NCBI GenBank assembly: GCA_903898725.1
Contig: CAIUGQ010000244.1
Coordinates: 1 to 9,142, forward strand
Origin: an uncultured Burkholderiales bacterium
GTDB lineage: Bacteria > Pseudomonadota > Gammaproteobacteria > Burkholderiales > Burkholderiaceae_E
Direction of reading: 5' to 3'
DNA: 9,142 bases
Shown: in pieces, positions 8,078 to 9,142 of the stretch
How the letters are laid out: the number at the start of each line of letters is the position of its first letter
How positions within the stretch are numbered: position 1 is the first letter of the stretch
The notes under the pieces: model-generated
The model's database searches: none
What the model was told of the DNA's origin: nothing
Seen by the model: the letters and a program-made list of their open reading frames with translations, nothing else
Program-made: the position numbers and the translations under genes

Positions 8078-8776
8078 CTAGGGCGCGGGCCTCCTGCGGC
8101 GGCGCACGGGTACCGGCACCGGCACGCCGGCGGATGCGACCTTCGCCCGCCGTCGTGCCGCGGGCACCGCCTGGGCCTCCCGCAGCGCAGCATCGACCAG
8201 CGTGTCGGCCATCCACAGCGCGATACGCTCGACCTCGCGGTCCGGCAGGCCCCAGATGTCCTTGAGGATCACATACGGCTCGATGCCATAGACGACCGAC
8301 AGCGCGTGGTGGAGCCGATCCCGCAGAGCGGGCGGCAGCCCGAGCGGTTCGATCGCATGAGAGAGGATTCGGATCCGGTGCCCACGGCGGTACGGCACCT
8401 CCTCGAGGAGACCGGCGCGCTCGCGCCCCCACTGCTCGAGCGCCAGCAGCGCGGCCGCGCGCAGCTGCGGCTCGAACTCCTTGAAGCGCGGAAAGGTCGC
8501 CGTGAACAGCTCCCGCACCCGGGCGCGCCCGTCCGGGACTTCCGACGAGAGCGCGCGCAAGGGCCCGAGCGACGCCTCGACCACCGCGCTGATCAGCGCA
8601 CTGCGGCTGCCGAAGCATCGGTACGCGGTCGCCCGCGAGACACCGGAGCGCACTGCCACCTCCGCCACCGAAGGAATGTGGCCGTCGGCCTGGATGAGCG
8701 CCATCGCCGTGTCGAGCAGCAGGCGCACGGTCGCGGGCTTGACCCCGCGGTCGGGCACCGGGGCGACGGTCGGCAC
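8078..8776 (-). CDS. TetR/AcrR-family transcriptional regulator
   Basis: The 232-residue product (from GTG 8776) has a TetR-type DNA-binding domain. Helix 1 includes RLLLDTAMALIQADG (18-32). The helix-turn-helix is PSVAEVAVRSGVSRATAYRCFGSR (about 35-58), seen here as AEVAVRSGVS followed by the recognition helix RATAYRCF. The C-terminal ligand domain is divergent and gives no ligand. The tail is odd: VPVPVPVRRRRRPAP. The frame is open to TTG 8896, but GC3 falls sharply upstream of 8776 (about 16 of 40 codons end in A or T, against nearly none after), so I take 8776. GTG 8758 is also possible, and neither has a Shine-Dalgarno. It is divergent from an FAH-family gene, its likely target along with itself. 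It is convergent with corA, 7 bp apart. Confidence 0.88.
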   Translation of the reverse strand: MPTVAPVPDRGVKPATVRLLLDTAMALIQADGHIPSVAEVAVRSGVSRATAYRCFGSRSALISAVVEASLGPLRALSSEVPDGRARVRELFTATFPRFKEFEPQLRAAALLALEQWGRERAGLLEEVPYRRGHRIRILSHAIEPLGLPPALRDRLHHALSVVYGIEPYVILKDIWGLPDREVERIALWMADTLVDAALREAQAVPAARRRAKVASAGVPVPVPVRRRRRPAP

Positions 8777-8841
8777 GCGAGGCGCGGGCTTAGTGCGAGC
8801 GGTCAGGAAGGCTCCGAGACGGGCGTGATGCGATTCGGCGC

Positions 8842-8871
8842 TTGTGATCTGCGCGGTACGGTGTCTATACT
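8842..8871 (+). promoter_or_regulatory. Candidate promoter for the FAH-family gene
   Basis: TTGTGA (8842-8847) and TATACT (8866-8871, five of six to consensus) are 18 bp apart on the plus strand. A start near 8878 would put the inverted repeat at 8887-8902 just downstream, a position where a bound repressor could block it. The minus strand of the same spot reads TATAGA, which may serve the regulator gene, though its -35 is poor. Confidence 0.4.
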
Positions 8872-8886
8872 CGCTCCATCCTGTTT

Positions 8887-8902
8887 TGAGACGCAAGTCT
8901 CA
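8887..8902. promoter_or_regulatory. Inverted repeat TGAGAC-GCAA-GTCTCA, candidate TetR operator
   Basis: Perfect 6-bp arms surround a 4-bp centre (16 bp in all) in the spacer between the divergent regulator and the FAH-family gene. Size and symmetry fit a site for a TetR-family dimer. Binding is inference from location. Confidence 0.5.
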
Positions 8903-8993
8903 TTCGCCCGATCTGGGTCGGCACACAGGTGACAACGGCTCGCGGCAGACCGGCAAGCGTCGGCAGACAACGGGCCCAACCGAGACATGCTTC

Positions 8994-9142
8994 ATGCGCC
9001 TGGCGAGTTGGACCTGGGGTGGACGTCACCACGCTGGCAGCATCTCCGCATGCGGCCGCGAGGCGACGCCGCTCGCGGTGACGCGACCCGAGCGCGGCGT
9101 GCTCGACCTCGTCGACCTGCTGGTGCGCGGCGAGCCGCTGCC
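8994..9142 (+). CDS. Fumarylacetoacetate hydrolase family protein, N-terminal part (cut by window)
   Basis: From ATG 8994 the frame stays open for 49 codons to the window end. The product starts MRLASWTWGGRHHAG and goes on to GVLDLVDLLVRGEPLP, the opening strand pair and helix of the FAH family N-terminal domain (typically a MKLAS/MRLAT start, then a block like LLEALARGEALP). Codon third positions are strongly GC in this frame. Members cleave carbon-carbon bonds in acylpyruvates or act as ureidoglycolate lyases, hydratases or decarboxylases in aromatic and related catabolism. The catalytic metal-binding region lies beyond the window, so the substrate cannot be told. Only a weak GAG precedes the start. 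Its divergence from a TetR regulator suggests a substrate-controlled catabolic unit. Confidence 0.72.
   Translation, partial: MRLASWTWGGRHHAGSISACGREATPLAVTRPERGVLDLVDLLVRGEPL

Noticed and set aside
6942..8081. Long plus-strand frame (about 380 codons) overlapping corA
   Set aside because: The product is arginine, alanine and proline rich with no motif; the corA frame has the GMN signature and membrane helices.
8869..8907. Twelve-codon leader ORF on the minus strand ahead of the regulator (MRLASQNRMERV)
   Set aside because: No Shine-Dalgarno, no run of regulatory codons and no terminator or antiterminator following it.
8943..8968. Direct repeat CGGCAGAC (8943-8950, 8961-8968) before the FAH-family gene
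   Set aside because: Only 8 bp in GC-rich DNA, easily expected by chance.

Overview
The window reads as a chromosomal segment of a GC-rich betaproteobacterium, most likely of the order Burkholderiales. The evidence is a very high GC3 (nearly every third codon position is G or C in the real genes), a conserved housekeeping set (cyaY, lptM, lysA, msrPQ, a c4-type cytochrome, engB, hemB, corA), and a small RNA between engB and hemB that resembles one I know from betaproteobacteria. I cannot name the genus. I see no insertion sequence, prophage, CRISPR array, tRNA or rRNA.

Layout. At 1-268 (minus) is a GlsB/YeaQ-type membrane protein cut by the window edge. At 406-735 (minus) is cyaY, the frataxin-like protein, divergent from lptM (807-1010, plus) and lysA (1115-2386, plus). 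A 10-bp tandem repeat in a C-rich, G-poor leader separates lptM from lysA. Converging on lysA is a minus-strand block read in the order c4-type cytochrome (4154-4882), msrP (3055-4020) and msrQ (2421-3086). Its themes are periplasmic and membrane electron transfer and repair of oxidised methionine. engB (4943-5584, plus) diverges from the cytochrome gene across only 60 bp.

The region 5585-5794, between engB and hemB, contains no protein gene. Its minus strand has a complete small-RNA unit: a sigma70-like promoter, a hairpin whose 11-nt loop carries CUCCUCC (an anti-Shine-Dalgarno sequence), and an intrinsic terminator with a GCAA loop and eight U residues. This is the most interesting element of the window. 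It matches my memory of the betaproteobacterial toxic small RNA family, so the class may be known even though its role is poorly understood.

hemB (5795-6811, plus) is followed by a corA-type divalent cation transporter (6793-8070) whose GTG start overlaps the hemB end. A TetR-type regulator (8078-8776, minus) converges on corA with 7 bp between stop codons. It is divergent from the start of a gene for a fumarylacetoacetate hydrolase (FAH) family protein (8994 to beyond the window end). A perfect inverted repeat lies between these two genes and is a candidate operator.

Most genes are ordinary conserved housekeeping genes. The points worth a second look are the anti-SD RNA, the palindromic -10 and near-leaderless engB start, the lptM-lysA repeat, the TetR/FAH intergenic palindrome, and the cytochrome c4-msrP adjacency.
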